Below are positions 10,338 to 19,339 of a DNA stretch of 64,000 nucleotides, piece by piece. The DNA is from Vibrio sp. J1-1 (GTDB lineage Bacteria > Pseudomonadota > Gammaproteobacteria > Enterobacterales > Vibrionaceae). The translations under genes and the position numbers were made by a program. Under the pieces are notes generated by a model, which saw nothing but the letters and a program-made list of their open reading frames with translations, made no database searches and was not told the DNA's origin. Location: positions 1 through 64,000 of the forward strand of contig NZ_JAKKCM010000017.1 in the NCBI RefSeq assembly GCF_021728395.1, given 5' to 3'. Each line of letters opens with the position of its first letter. The first letter of the stretch is position 1.

Positions 10338-11621
10338 ATGAATGTTCGCGCTGCGGCTGCCAACGTCTTGTATCTTGTCGTCGACAAGGGCCACTCTCTT
10401 TCTAGCGCTCTTCCAGCGGCTCAACAAACCATCCGACCTCGTGATCACGCGCTTTTACAAGAGATCTGTTACGGAGCACTTCGCTACTTACCTCGTCTAG
10501 AAACCATTTCAAGCCAGCTAATGGATCAGCCTTTGAAAGGTAAACAGCGTGTTTTTCATCACCTGATCCTAGTCGGCATTTATCAACTTAGCTTTATGCG
10601 CATTCCTGCGCACGCAGCGGTTGGTGAAACCGTTGAAGGCACAAAAGATTTGAAAGGTCCTCGCTTGCGCGGTCTGATTAATGCGGTATTGCGTAATTAC
10701 CAACGTAATCAGGAAGAGTTGGATGAGATTGCTGTTAGCCATAACGCTGGCAAATATGGCCACCCGAGTTGGTTACTAAAACTACTACAGGACGCTTACC
10801 CGCAACACTGGGAAAGCATTGTCGAAGCCAATAATCAGAAAGCGCCAATGTGGCTGCGAGTTAACCACCAGCACCACACGCGTGATGAGTATCTAGCGCT
10901 ACTCAAAAATGAAAACATTGATAGCACGCCACATACCGAAGCAATGGATGCTCTAAAATTGGCAGCACCATGCGATGTGACCAAGTTGCCAGGGTTTGAG
11001 AAAGGTTGGGTATCCGTACAAGATGCTGCGGCTCAACTTTCAATTAACTACCTAAAACCAAAAGATGGTGAGCTGATTCTGGATTGCTGCGCAGCACCAG
11101 GTGGCAAAACCGCTCATATTCTTGAGCGTACCTATGGTAGTGAAGTTGTCGCGATTGACTGTGACGACACTCGCCTGAAACGCGTGCATGAAAACCTGAA
11201 GCGTCTCAATCTTCAGGCAAAAGTGGTTTGCGGTGACGCACGTAATCCTCAAGAATGGTGGCAAGGCGAACAATTTGACCGCATCTTGCTGGATGCGCCA
11301 TGTTCTGCGACGGGTGTCATTCGCCGTCATCCCGATATCAAATGGCTGCGCCGTGCCGACGACATTGCAGCTTTAGCAGCACTGCAAAGCGAAATTTTCG
11401 ATGCGATGTGGACACAGCTCAAACCTGGCGGCACAATGGTTTATGCAACTTGTTCAATCACTCCGCAAGAAAATGCGGAGCAAGTGAAAGCATTCCTGGC
11501 TCGCACCGCTGATGCGAAATTGCTGGATTCTGATCCCGAGCAACCTGGTCGTCAAATTTTGCCAGGTGAAGAAGATATGGATGGATTCTACTACGCCGTG
11601 CTGACTAAAACACACGCGTAA
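10338..11621 (+). CDS. rsmB: 16S rRNA m5C967 methyltransferase RsmB
   Basis: RsmB (Sun) methylates C967 of 16S rRNA with SAM. The 427-residue protein starts with a NusB-like RNA-binding domain (about 1-140), followed by the Rossmann methyltransferase domain. Seen are the SAM motif [11 protein letters not shown] (248-258), the DAPCSATG motif with C322 and [11 protein letters not shown] with C372, the two cysteines used for catalysis and release in m5C methyltransferases. It is the third gene of the def-fmt-rsmB series and is followed by a strong terminator just ahead of trkA. Confidence 0.97.
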   Translation: MNVRAAAANVLYLVVDKGHSLSSALPAAQQTIRPRDHALLQEICYGALRYLPRLETISSQLMDQPLKGKQRVFHHLILVGIYQLSFMRIPAHAAVGETVEGTKDLKGPRLRGLINAVLRNYQRNQEELDEIAVSHNAGKYGHPSWLLKLLQDAYPQHWESIVEANNQKAPMWLRVNHQHHTRDEYLALLKNENIDSTPHTEAMDALKLAAPCDVTKLPGFEKGWVSVQDAAAQLSINYLKPKDGELILDCCAAPGGKTAHILERTYGSEVVAIDCDDTRLKRVHENLKRLNLQAKVVCGDARNPQEWWQGEQFDRILLDAPCSATGVIRRHPDIKWLRRADDIAALAALQSEIFDAMWTQLKPGGTMVYATCSITPQENAEQVKAFLARTADAKLLDSDPEQPGRQILPGEEDMDGFYYAVLTKTHA

Positions 11622-11636
11622 CAGCTGGCTAAATAG

Positions 11637-11665
11637 GGCGATTGGAGGCATTCAATCGCCTTTTT
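11637..11665 (+). terminator. Terminator after rsmB, directly ahead of trkA
   Basis: GGCGATT (11637-11643) pairs with AATCGCC (11654-11660) and is followed by TTTTT. It ends only 18 bases before the trkA start codon, so trkA transcription must either read through it or start inside or just after it. Confidence 0.75.
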
Positions 11666-11683
11666 CAGATAACGAGAAAGAGT

Positions 11684-13060
11684 ATGAAGATCATTATTCT
11701 TGGTGCTGGTCAGGTTGGCGGCACACTGGCAGAAAACTTGGTTGGTGAGAACAACGACATCACCATCGTCGACAACAACTCTGACCGACTGCGTGAACTA
11801 CAGGACAAATATGACCTGCGTGTGGTCAATGGCCATGCAAGCCATCCAGATGTACTACACGAAGCCGGCGCACAAGATGCCGACATGCTGGTTGCGGTTA
11901 CCAACACTGACGAAACCAATATGGCGGCATGTCAGGTAGCCTTCACTCTGTTTAACACGCCTAACCGTGTTGCACGTATCCGTTCGCCAGAGTATCTGGC
12001 AGAAAAAGAAGCCCTATTTAAGTCTGGTGCGATACCTGTCGATCACCTTATTGCACCTGAAGAACTGGTAACCAGCTATATTGAGCGTCTAATTCAATAC
12101 CCTGGCGCGCTACAGGTAGTCAGCTTCGCTGAACAGAAAGTCAGTCTGGTCGCCGTAAAAGCCTACTATGGCGGTCCGTTAGTGGGTAACGCACTCTCTG
12201 CGCTGAGAGAGCACATGCCACACATTGATACCCGTGTGGCGGCAATTTTTCGTCAAGGTCGCCCAATTCGTCCACAAGGCACGACTATCATCGAAGCTGA
12301 CGATGAGGTTTTCTTTGTCGCGGCAAGTAATCATATTCGCTCAGTAATGAGTGAACTACAGCGACTTGAGAAGCCTTACCGCCGCATTATGATTGTTGGT
12401 GGCGGTAACATCGGTGCAAGCTTAGCCAGACGTCTAGAACAAACCTACAGTGTGAAGTTAATCGAGCGGAACTACCAACGAGCAGAAAGTCTTTCTGAGC
12501 AACTCGAAAACACCATCGTCTTCTGTGGTGATGCTGCAGACCAAGAGCTATTAGCCGAAGAAAACATCGATCAGGTCGACGTATTCATTGCGCTGACAAA
12601 CGAAGATGAAACCAACATCATGTCTGCGATGCTTGCCAAACGTATGGGGGCTAAAAAGGTAATGGTACTGATTCAGCGCGGTGCCTATGTCGACCTTGTG
12701 CAAGGAGGGGTAATTGATGTCGCAATATCACCTCAGCAAGCCACTATTTCTGCTCTTTTAACTCATGTTCGCCGTGCCGATATTGTGAACGTATCTTCTC
12801 TACGCCGCGGTGCCGCCGAAGCGATCGAAGCTGTTGCCCATGGTGATGAAACAACATCGAAAGTGGTTGGTCGCGCCATTGGTGACATTAAACTTCCACC
12901 CGGCACCACCATTGGTGCCATTGTGCGTGGTGAAGAAGTACTTATCGCTCACGACCGTACTATCATCGAGCAAGATGACCATGTTGTGATGTTCCTAGTC
13001 GACAAAAAGTACGTTCCAGACGTCGAAGCTCTGTTCCAGCCGAGCCCATTTTTCCTCTAG
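11684..13060 (+). CDS. trkA: Trk potassium uptake regulatory protein TrkA
   Basis: TrkA is the cytosolic NAD(H)-binding subunit that gates the TrkH potassium channel. The 458-residue protein has two tandem RCK halves. Each has an N-terminal nucleotide-binding Rossmann motif (GAGQVGG at 7-13 and GGGNIG around 238) and a C-terminal TrkA_C part. The ATG at 11684 ([13 protein letters not shown]) was chosen; the open frame extends 14 codons upstream through the rsmB terminator. trkH follows after 9 bases, so the two are one unit. Confidence 0.97.
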   Translation: MKIIILGAGQVGGTLAENLVGENNDITIVDNNSDRLRELQDKYDLRVVNGHASHPDVLHEAGAQDADMLVAVTNTDETNMAACQVAFTLFNTPNRVARIRSPEYLAEKEALFKSGAIPVDHLIAPEELVTSYIERLIQYPGALQVVSFAEQKVSLVAVKAYYGGPLVGNALSALREHMPHIDTRVAAIFRQGRPIRPQGTTIIEADDEVFFVAASNHIRSVMSELQRLEKPYRRIMIVGGGNIGASLARRLEQTYSVKLIERNYQRAESLSEQLENTIVFCGDAADQELLAEENIDQVDVFIALTNEDETNIMSAMLAKRMGAKKVMVLIQRGAYVDLVQGGVIDVAISPQQATISALLTHVRRADIVNVSSLRRGAAEAIEAVAHGDETTSKVVGRAIGDIKLPPGTTIGAIVRGEEVLIAHDRTIIEQDDHVVMFLVDKKYVPDVEALFQPSPFFL

Positions 13061-13069
13061 GACTCTCTT

Positions 13070-14515
13070 ATGGTCAATTTACGTCCCGTACTGTTTGTTA
13101 TCGGGCTGGTTTTATCCAAACTGGCCCTTTTTATGTACGTGCCTACTTTGGTCGCTTTCTTTACTGGTACCGGCGGGTTTCTCGACTTCGCCCAAGCTGT
13201 GGTGATTACACACCTGGCTGCGTTTATCTGCCTGAGTATCGGCCGAACCGCTAAATTCAAACTCAGTGTGCGCGACATGTTCCTCATAACCAGCTTAGTC
13301 TGGACCATAGCGAGTGCTTTCGCGGCGTTGCCGTTTGTTTTTATTAACCACATCAGTTTTACCGATGCCTATTTCGAAACCATGTCGGGGATCACCACCA
13401 CTGGTTCAACGGTTCTAAGCGGCCTGGATGACATGGCACCAAGCATCTTATTGTGGCGTTCAATCCTGCAATGGCTTGGTGGCGTGGGCTTTATCGTGAT
13501 GGCGGTAGCCGTTTTGCCTATGCTTAACGTCGGTGGTATGAAGCTGTTCCAAACGGAATCTTCTGATTGGTCGGATAAAAGTAGCCCAAGGGCCAAAACG
13601 GTCGCTAAAAACATAGTGCTGGTTTACCTGATCTTAACCGGGCTGTGTATTGGCGGTTATATACTGACAGGCATGAGTGTCTTCGAGGCAATCAACCACG
13701 CGTTTACCACCCTGTCGACTGGTGGTTACTCGACATCTGATGGCTCAATGAACCATTTCTCTAACGGAGCGCACTGGGTAGCGACAACCTTTATGTTTCT
13801 GGGTGGATTACCTTTCTTGCTATTCGTTGCGGCACTGAGAAAACGTCGTATTGATATCCTACTTAACGATGCCCAGGTACGTGGTTTTGCTTACCTGTTC
13901 CTCTTCTCAAGTCTAGTTATTTCATGCTGGCTGGTTATTCGCGATGGTTACACCATACTCGATGCTTTGCGTGTGTCGATGTTCAATATCGTCTCAGTCG
14001 TGACGACGACCGGATTTGGACTGGAAGACTTCACTGCGTGGGGAGCATTACCAACCACACTGTTTGCCTTCCTAATGATTGCTGGAGCCTGCTCAGGTTC
14101 AACATCTGGTGGGATAAAAATATTCCGCTTTCAGGTTGCAATGACCCTACTGAACAAGCAGATGATGAAACTGGTGCACCCTTCTGGTGTTTTTGTCCAG
14201 CGCTATAACCAACGCCCGGTGAACGACGATATTGTGCGTTCCGTTGTCGCTTTTGTGTTGATGTTCTTTATCACCATCATCTTTATTGCTGGCTGCCTGA
14301 GTGCACTCGGTTTAGACCCAATCACCAGCATATCTGGCTCGATTACGGCAGTTGCTAACGTCGGTCCGGGTATGGGTTCGGTGATTGGTCCCACTGGTAA
14401 CTTTGCTCCATTACCCGACTCCGCGAAATGGTTATTAAGTTTTGGCATGTTAATGGGCCGTCTGGAAATTCTGACTATTCTTGTATTGTTCTTTCCAGCC
14501 TTCTGGCGTCGTTAA
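13070..14515 (+). CDS. trkH: Trk potassium uptake membrane protein TrkH
   Basis: TrkH is the K+-conducting inner-membrane subunit of the Trk system. The 481-residue protein is highly hydrophobic and has the four pore-loop filter segments of the Trk/Ktr family: TTTGST (about 107), STGGYST (about 222), TTTGFG (about 315) and NVGPGMG (about 431), each carrying the filter glycine. It follows trkA by 9 bases. A DUF3157 gene begins 25 bases after its stop and may be co-transcribed. Confidence 0.97.
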   Translation: MVNLRPVLFVIGLVLSKLALFMYVPTLVAFFTGTGGFLDFAQAVVITHLAAFICLSIGRTAKFKLSVRDMFLITSLVWTIASAFAALPFVFINHISFTDAYFETMSGITTTGSTVLSGLDDMAPSILLWRSILQWLGGVGFIVMAVAVLPMLNVGGMKLFQTESSDWSDKSSPRAKTVAKNIVLVYLILTGLCIGGYILTGMSVFEAINHAFTTLSTGGYSTSDGSMNHFSNGAHWVATTFMFLGGLPFLLFVAALRKRRIDILLNDAQVRGFAYLFLFSSLVISCWLVIRDGYTILDALRVSMFNIVSVVTTTGFGLEDFTAWGALPTTLFAFLMIAGACSGSTSGGIKIFRFQVAMTLLNKQMMKLVHPSGVFVQRYNQRPVNDDIVRSVVAFVLMFFITIIFIAGCLSALGLDPITSISGSITAVANVGPGMGSVIGPTGNFAPLPDSAKWLLSFGMLMGRLEILTILVLFFPAFWRR

Positions 14516-14540
14516 CGGCAATAAAATAAAAGGGACAACA

Positions 14541-15134
14541 ATGAAAACTTGGATTACTTTGGCTACTCTGCTGGCCACTCCATCGGTTTATGCTGCCGAG
14601 GTAGTAACGTTAGCCGATGGAAGAAACGTAAAGTTAAATGATGACTTTACTTGGGAGTATGTGGTTGAGAACACAACACCAAAAGCGACTACAGTCTCCG
14701 CAACCAAAACGGTAACAGCGGCTACTGAACCTGTTGCTACTCCAGTAATAGCGACAATTCCTGCTGTCTCAAAAACCGTAGGCACGACGGTTACCGTCAA
14801 TGCGAAAAAGCCAACCATGCAGCTGTCTGATTCTGGTGTGGATATATTGATTGGCTCTGCAAGCTACGCAGGTGGCGAACTGATCTTTCCTACTTCGATC
14901 ACTAATCAAAGCTCGCAGTCAGTCGTTCAGATTGAAGTCGAAGTTCAGGTGTTCGATATGTCCGGAAAGGCGCTGGCAAAAGAAAAGGTCATTGTTTGGC
15001 AGTCGATCAAACGCATGGCTGATACCTATCTTCGTCCACAACAGGCTGAGCAAGGTAAAATTATCAAACTGGCAGTGCCACAATCGCAGCAATACCAGTT
15101 TTCAGCAACAGTGGTTGAAGTACAAACTCGTTAA
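14541..15134 (+). CDS. Exported DUF3157 family protein
   Basis: A 197-residue exported protein of the DUF3157 type, function unknown. The N-terminus MKTWITLATLLATPSVYAAE is a signal peptide with a likely AxA-type cleavage. Then comes a short conserved motif (VVTLADGRNVKLNDDFTWEYV), a low-complexity Thr/Ala/Val linker (about 50-90), and a C-terminal domain that looks like a beta-sandwich (DISLNS-like strands rich in V and Q). The ATG at 14541 follows AAAGGGACAA. It lies just after trkH; there is no evidence that it works with potassium uptake. Confidence 0.82.
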   Translation: MKTWITLATLLATPSVYAAEVVTLADGRNVKLNDDFTWEYVVENTTPKATTVSATKTVTAATEPVATPVIATIPAVSKTVGTTVTVNAKKPTMQLSDSGVDILIGSASYAGGELIFPTSITNQSSQSVVQIEVEVQVFDMSGKALAKEKVIVWQSIKRMADTYLRPQQAEQGKIIKLAVPQSQQYQFSATVVEVQTR

Positions 15135-15170
15135 TACGTACGACAGTCGGGTCGGCTAAAGTAAGCTAAC

Positions 15171-15824
15171 TTAGATCGGCTCGACAAAATAGTAGATAGC
15201 GAAGAAGTGACACACGCAACCCGCCAGAACAAAGCCATGCCAAATCGCATGATTAAATGGAATGCGCTTAGCCACGTAAAAAATAACCCCAAGAGAATAA
15301 ATCAAGCCACCCACCGCTAGCAGAGTTAGACCACCAACATCCAAAGTGATCGCCAACTCATAAATAACAATCAGCGATAGCCAACCCATCACCAGATAGC
15401 TCGTCAGTGACAGATGCTTAAAGCGATGAATAAATGCCACTTTCATGATGATGCCTATTAAGGCAATGCTCCATATTACGATCATCAAACCAATTGCCAA
15501 AGGCGTACGCAAACTCACCAATAAAAATGGCGTGTAACTACCCGCTATCAGTAAATAGATCGCGCAATGGTCAAACGTTTTCAGCCAGCGTTTGGCTTTC
15601 GGATGCGGAATTGAATGGTACAGTGTTGATGCAAGAAACAGCACAATAATACTCGAACCATAGATAGCCATGCTGGTTATGGTCAAGGTATCCGCTTGCT
15701 GATCCAATGCTCTGATCAACAGCAGAATCAGCCCTACAATACCTAAAACCATCCCAAGGCCATGGGTGAGAGAATTGGCAAATTCTTCACTCTGACTGTA
15801 TTCAGGTTTCTGTGGTGATGACAT
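15171..15824 (-). CDS. trhA: TrhA / hemolysin III family membrane protein
   Basis: A 217-residue protein with seven predicted membrane segments, of the hemolysin III (YqfA/TrhA, PAQR-related) family. The conserved residues of the PAQR/HlyIII metal site are visible: the SxxxH motif in [11 protein letters not shown] (about 60-70), the Asp-His of [17 protein letters not shown] (about 84), and the H..W..H pattern in [19 protein letters not shown] near the C-terminus. Family members have been linked to membrane energetics or fluidity; a haemolysin role is doubtful. The gene is convergent with the DUF3157 gene and has no operon partner. Confidence 0.9.
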   Translation of the reverse strand: MSSPQKPEYSQSEEFANSLTHGLGMVLGIVGLILLLIRALDQQADTLTITSMAIYGSSIIVLFLASTLYHSIPHPKAKRWLKTFDHCAIYLLIAGSYTPFLLVSLRTPLAIGLMIVIWSIALIGIIMKVAFIHRFKHLSLTSYLVMGWLSLIVIYELAITLDVGGLTLLAVGGLIYSLGVIFYVAKRIPFNHAIWHGFVLAGCVCHFFAIYYFVEPI

Positions 15825-15889
15825 CGGAGCACCTATACTAGAGCGTGTGATTTCACTCTAGTATGGCACATTAGGCGTACACGTGTAAG

Positions 15890-16702
15890 CTAAAATTCAG
15901 GGTCATGGGTGGCCGTGGTTTGGTCGAGATAATTAAGTACGATCTCTCCCACGTCTTCAGGGCTGGTCGTCACTGGAATCGTCAGTTCTCGGTTAAGTTT
16001 ACCACTCCCGAGTAGGCTCGCCAGCATCCCTCCAGCACCACTTCGCGTTCGGTCAACTTCAAACCATAGTTTCAACTCGTCCTCACTGCGATGGGCAACA
16101 AATTCCAATTCACGCCAAACGCCATGGTACGGCCCATCGGTTGGCACCATTTCAAATTCCTGAACAAATGGCAGGTCAAAGCCATTAACCTCTTCACATT
16201 CCACTTGACGAATACGTAACCCTTGAGCTTCAAACGCTGATAAAATGGCGTCCATAAGAGGATCGGGTCGAATGGTAAGTGTGTCTTTATCGGTGGGGTC
16301 AAGCGAGGTGGCAACGTCCAGTCCTGTTTCAAGCCACACTTTCGCATCGCCAATCGTAACTGGGGTATTCCAAGGAACGTCGATCTTCACATCAAAGGTA
16401 CGCTCTTCTGCGGAATGAATGGTGAACGAGTAAGGGAGGCTCCATTCAGCCAAGACATGAGTCTGCGGTACTCGACGCATGTTATGCCCTTCTCGAGAAC
16501 CTCGATCATCAGGTGCCTCTGCAATGTAGCGACAACAAAGCTTCATATCGATGTTATCGATCTTTTGTTCTGTCGCTCCACCATAAACATGGATAGACAC
16601 ATCCACACTCTGACCGGGATATATCACATCCTGATTGAGGATCGAATCGACCTTAGCACTGCCGATACCAAAACTCGCAAGTGTCTTCTTTATAAATGAC
16701 AT
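15890..16702 (-). CDS. Spo0M-like arrestin-fold protein
   Basis: A 270-residue protein of the SpoOM/Spo0M family (arrestin-like beta-sandwich), here in a non-sporulating gammaproteobacterium. It starts MSFIKKTLASFGIGSAKVD, and a conserved Gly/Tyr-containing segment (YPGQSVDVSIHVYGG, about 29-43) is followed by beta-rich sequence. In Bacillus Spo0M affects sporulation control; the role in Vibrio is unknown. The ATG at 16702 was chosen over an in-frame GTG two codons earlier because a perfect AAAGGAGG site lies 5 bases before it. It is a single gene, convergent with nothing close and divergent from the small ORF at 17000. Confidence 0.87.
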   Translation of the reverse strand: MSFIKKTLASFGIGSAKVDSILNQDVIYPGQSVDVSIHVYGGATEQKIDNIDMKLCCRYIAEAPDDRGSREGHNMRRVPQTHVLAEWSLPYSFTIHSAEERTFDVKIDVPWNTPVTIGDAKVWLETGLDVATSLDPTDKDTLTIRPDPLMDAILSAFEAQGLRIRQVECEEVNGFDLPFVQEFEMVPTDGPYHGVWRELEFVAHRSEDELKLWFEVDRTRSGAGGMLASLLGSGKLNRELTIPVTTSPEDVGEIVLNYLDQTTATHDPEF

Positions 16703-16999
16703 ATGCACCTCCTTTGTAGAGATCTCATACTACTACCGCTGATCAGGGGATCAAAACAAATTTTTGCACTCATTTTCCGTTTAAAATGACAAAATAGAAA
16801 GAATTCGATTGCTCAAGTATCGACCAATTATAACAAGAGTGCTAACCTATTATTTGATATGCATGCATATCGTTATTCCTGACTCACTAACCGGACTGGC
16901 GTGAGCCAAAAGAGCGAAGCTTTAAGCAGTTCAAGATTAGCTCATAGTGATTCAGGGCATTAGAACGGCAATGGATATGCCTGACAGTTAGGTAATTAA
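16703..16999. other. Intergenic region between the Spo0M-like gene and the 55-aa ORF
   Basis: About 300 bases without a supported ORF. It contains the ribosome site of the Spo0M-like gene and a 16-bp perfect palindrome, GATATGCATGCATATC, at 16856-16871, and it should carry two divergent promoters. No clear -35/-10 pair stands out. Confidence 0.6.
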
Positions 17000-17167
17000 A
17001 TGCGCCCAACAACAGTCAGGTTCGCACACACCAATAATAGTGCAATGCGTCGCCGCAGTGGCTTTGCTGCTGCACCAAAGGCAAGCCAAGTTGCGCCAGC
17101 TATGACATTGGTTGAGAAAAAAGCGGTAACGTCGAAAGCTCCGTCCAAAGTTATCAAAGCAGCTTAA
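17000..17167 (+). CDS. Unrecognised 55-residue basic protein
   Basis: A 56-codon frame starting ATG CGC CCA, encoding a strongly basic peptide (N-terminal MRPTTVRFAHTNNSAMRRRS, C-terminal KKAVTSKAPSKVIKAA). It has no signal peptide, Cys or membrane segment. Support for a real gene: an AGG ribosome site 7 bases before the ATG, and a strong intrinsic terminator starting within 3 bases of the stop. The Arg-rich front and Lys/Ala-rich tail suggest nucleic-acid or ribosome binding, but this is a guess from composition. I do not recognise a family. The alternative is a non-coding small RNA ended by the same terminator. Confidence 0.55.
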   Translation: MRPTTVRFAHTNNSAMRRRSGFAAAPKASQVAPAMTLVEKKAVTSKAPSKVIKAA

Positions 17168-17169
17168 TA

Positions 17170-17199
17170 AAAAGCGCGGCATCAGCTGCGCTTTTCTTT
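17170..17199 (+). terminator. Terminator after the 55-aa ORF
   Basis: AAAAGCGC (17170-17177) pairs perfectly with GCGCTTTT (17188-17195) around a 10-base loop and is followed by CTTTT. This is a strong rho-independent terminator immediately after the small ORF. Confidence 0.85.
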
Positions 17200-17318
17200 T
17201 CCCTATCTAGAACTTCAGAAAACTCTCAAACGATCAGTTTGTGCACGGACACCTATTTGTCTTATCAATGCAATTTGATACCTTAAACAAAATACCTATA
17301 AAATTTGTGGAGAAAGAA

Positions 17319-17585
17319 ATGAAGTGTCATCGTATTGAAGAGCTGATTGAGCTATTGGAGCCAGAGTGGCAAAAAGACCAAGACATGAACCTGATGCAGT
17401 TTATTGTAAAACTGTCTTCAGAAGCGGGTTATGAGGGTAAACTGGAAGACCTCACCGACGATGTTCTGATCTACCATTTGAAAATGCGTAACAGCACTAA
17501 AGATGAAATGATCCCCGGTTTGAAAAAAGACCAGGAAGATGATTTCAAAACGGCTCTATTACGCGCGCGCGGCATCATCAAATAA
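17319..17585 (+). CDS. yihD: YihD family protein (DUF1040)
   Basis: An 88-residue protein of the YihD/DUF1040 family, function unknown. It is recognised from [18 protein letters not shown], the [15 protein letters not shown] segment and the C-terminal [13 protein letters not shown]. The frame runs 26 codons further upstream, but the ATG at 17319 has the GGAGAAAG site before it and gives the usual family start. In enterobacteria yihD stands before srkA and dsbA; here ccoG is inserted between yihD and srkA. A terminator follows. Confidence 0.93.
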   Translation: MKCHRIEELIELLEPEWQKDQDMNLMQFIVKLSSEAGYEGKLEDLTDDVLIYHLKMRNSTKDEMIPGLKKDQEDDFKTALLRARGIIK

Positions 17586-17608
17586 ACCATATACCTACAA
17601 GAATCCAA

Positions 17609-17632
17609 GCGACTCAAGTGAGTCGCTTTTTA
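17609..17632 (+). terminator. Terminator of yihD
   Basis: GCGACTC and GAGTCGC form a 7-bp stem with the loop AAGT, followed by TTTTTAC. It lies 23 bases after the yihD stop. Confidence 0.85.
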
Positions 17633-17863
17633 CAACCGAACGTAATAGATAACAGGAAGTTAGAACTGTTCAGCCAATTATCAGATTAACTGTGCTGACT
17701 TTTGTTGTTAAACATTGACTACGTTAAAGAAAAGAAAATGTTATTGGTTGTATAATCACCGTTTATCAGCATTAACTAAAATAGTTAACGAATTGCAATG
17801 TCATAGAGCGACATCATCAGAAATGACGCCGAACATTATAAAAAGCCTAAGAAGGATGAGTAC
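17633..17863 (+). promoter_or_regulatory. Upstream region of ccoG
   Basis: About 230 AT-rich bases before ccoG. It holds a TATAAT hexamer at 17751-17756 without a good -35 element, and a perfect inverted repeat TTAACTA / TAGTTAA (17772-17788, 3-base loop) about 80 bases before the ATG. No FNR box of the TTGAT-N4-ATCAA type was found, although ccoG is often oxygen-regulated. GAAGGATGAG before the ATG at 17864 serves as ribosome site. Confidence 0.45.
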
Positions 17864-19285
17864 ATGAGTCAGGATAAGATCGACATTAAAGATGTGACTC
17901 CGAAAACTTTTAACCCCAAAACCCACAAAGGTAACGGGGACCGTTTTAACCCAAGCAACCGCATCTATGTACGTGAAAGTAAAGGAACCTATCAAAAACT
18001 AAGACGCTACGGCGGCTGGTTTTTACTGCTACTGTTTGCTTTGACCCCTTGGATTCCGTACGGAGATCGTCAAGCGATTTTATTAGATATCGGTAATCAA
18101 CAGTTCAACTTTTTTGGTACCACACTCTATCCGCAAGATCTTACTCTACTTGCACTGCTGTTTGTTATCGGGGCGTTTGGTCTGTTCTTCATCACCACCT
18201 TTTTAGGTAGGGTCTGGTGTGGTTATCTGTGCCCACAAACCGTCTGGACATTTATGTACATTTGGTTTGAAGAAAAGCTTGAAGGCAGCGCGAATAAGCG
18301 TCGTAAACAAGACGCCAACACGCTAACCGCCAACTTAGCCATGCGTAAAACGCTCAAGCATGTTGCCTGGTTTTCGATAGCACTGATTACTGGATTCACC
18401 TTTGTCGGTTACTTTGTGCCAATGAAGCAACTGGTGATCGACTTCTTCACTTTTAACTCCAGCTTCTGGCCTGTTTTCTGGGTGATGTTCTTTGCAATCT
18501 GTACGTACGGTAACGCTGGTTGGATGCGATCTATCATGTGTATTCACATGTGTCCTTACGCGCGCTTCCAGTCTGCTATGTTCGACAAAGACACCTTCAT
18601 TGTCGGCTACGATACCAAACGCGGTGAAAAACGAGGGCCGCGCTCACGTAAGGCTGATCCAAAACAACTTGGCTTGGGCGACTGTATCGACTGTGATTTG
18701 TGTGTGCAGGTCTGCCCTACAGGCATCGATATTCGCGACGGCTTGCAATATGAGTGCATCAACTGTGGCGCCTGTATTGATGCATGTGACAAAACCATGG
18801 ATCGCATGGGTTATGAGAAAGGGTTAATCAGCTACACCACGGAGCACCGCTTATCTGGTAAACATACAAAGGTAATGCGTCCGAAACTGCTCGGCTATGG
18901 TGCGGTATTCCTGATTATGATCGGCTTATTCTTCGCTCAGGTTGCGTCCGTTGACCCAGCTGGTATGAGTGTGCTTAGAGACCGCAACCAACTGTTCCGC
19001 GTTAATAGCTCGGGAGAAGTCGAGAATACTTATACGCTCAAAGTGATCAACAAGACCCAGCAAGTGCAAGAATACCAACTGGATGTGACAGGCTTGAGCG
19101 ATGTGAGCTGGTATGGAAAGCAGACCATTCAGGTACAGCCTGGTGAAGTATTGAACTTACCAATGAGTCTTGGCGCCGATCCTGACAAGCTAAACTCTGC
19201 GATAACCACAATTCAGTTTATACTCACCGATAAGAGCAATGAATTCACCATCGAAGTGGAAAGCCGGTTTATCAAGAAACTCTGA
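17864..19285 (+). CDS. ccoG: Cytochrome cbb3 oxidase copper-assembly protein CcoG (RdxA/FixG)
   Basis: CcoG is an inner-membrane ferredoxin-like protein; in the family it reduces copper for insertion into cbb3-type cytochrome oxidase. The 473-residue protein has several membrane segments (first about 47-63), CGYLCPQTVWTFMYIW and CIHMCPYARFQSAMFD motifs, and two 4Fe-4S clusters of the CxxCxxCxxxCP type, CIDCDLCVQVCP (about 273) and CINCGACIDAC (about 297). The C-terminal third is a periplasmic Ig-like domain. The ccoNOQP and ccoHIS genes are not in this window, so it stands apart from its usual partners. A terminator that overlaps the srkA 5' end follows. Confidence 0.95.
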   Translation: MSQDKIDIKDVTPKTFNPKTHKGNGDRFNPSNRIYVRESKGTYQKLRRYGGWFLLLLFALTPWIPYGDRQAILLDIGNQQFNFFGTTLYPQDLTLLALLFVIGAFGLFFITTFLGRVWCGYLCPQTVWTFMYIWFEEKLEGSANKRRKQDANTLTANLAMRKTLKHVAWFSIALITGFTFVGYFVPMKQLVIDFFTFNSSFWPVFWVMFFAICTYGNAGWMRSIMCIHMCPYARFQSAMFDKDTFIVGYDTKRGEKRGPRSRKADPKQLGLGDCIDCDLCVQVCPTGIDIRDGLQYECINCGACIDACDKTMDRMGYEKGLISYTTEHRLSGKHTKVMRPKLLGYGAVFLIMIGLFFAQVASVDPAGMSVLRDRNQLFRVNSSGEVENTYTLKVINKTQQVQEYQLDVTGLSDVSWYGKQTIQVQPGEVLNLPMSLGADPDKLNSAITTIQFILTDKSNEFTIEVESRFIKKL

Positions 19286-19307
19286 TTTCAAATTCGATGA
19301 CTAACGG

Positions 19308-19336
19308 AAAAAGGCTCAGCAATGAGCCTTTTTATT
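19308..19336 (+). terminator. Terminator of ccoG
   Basis: AAAAGGCTCA pairs with TGAGCCTTTT around the loop GCAA, followed by TATTT. It ends 3-4 bases before the chosen srkA start codon at 19340, so it either removes all read-through into srkA or controls it. Confidence 0.8.
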
Positions 19337-19339
19337 TAT

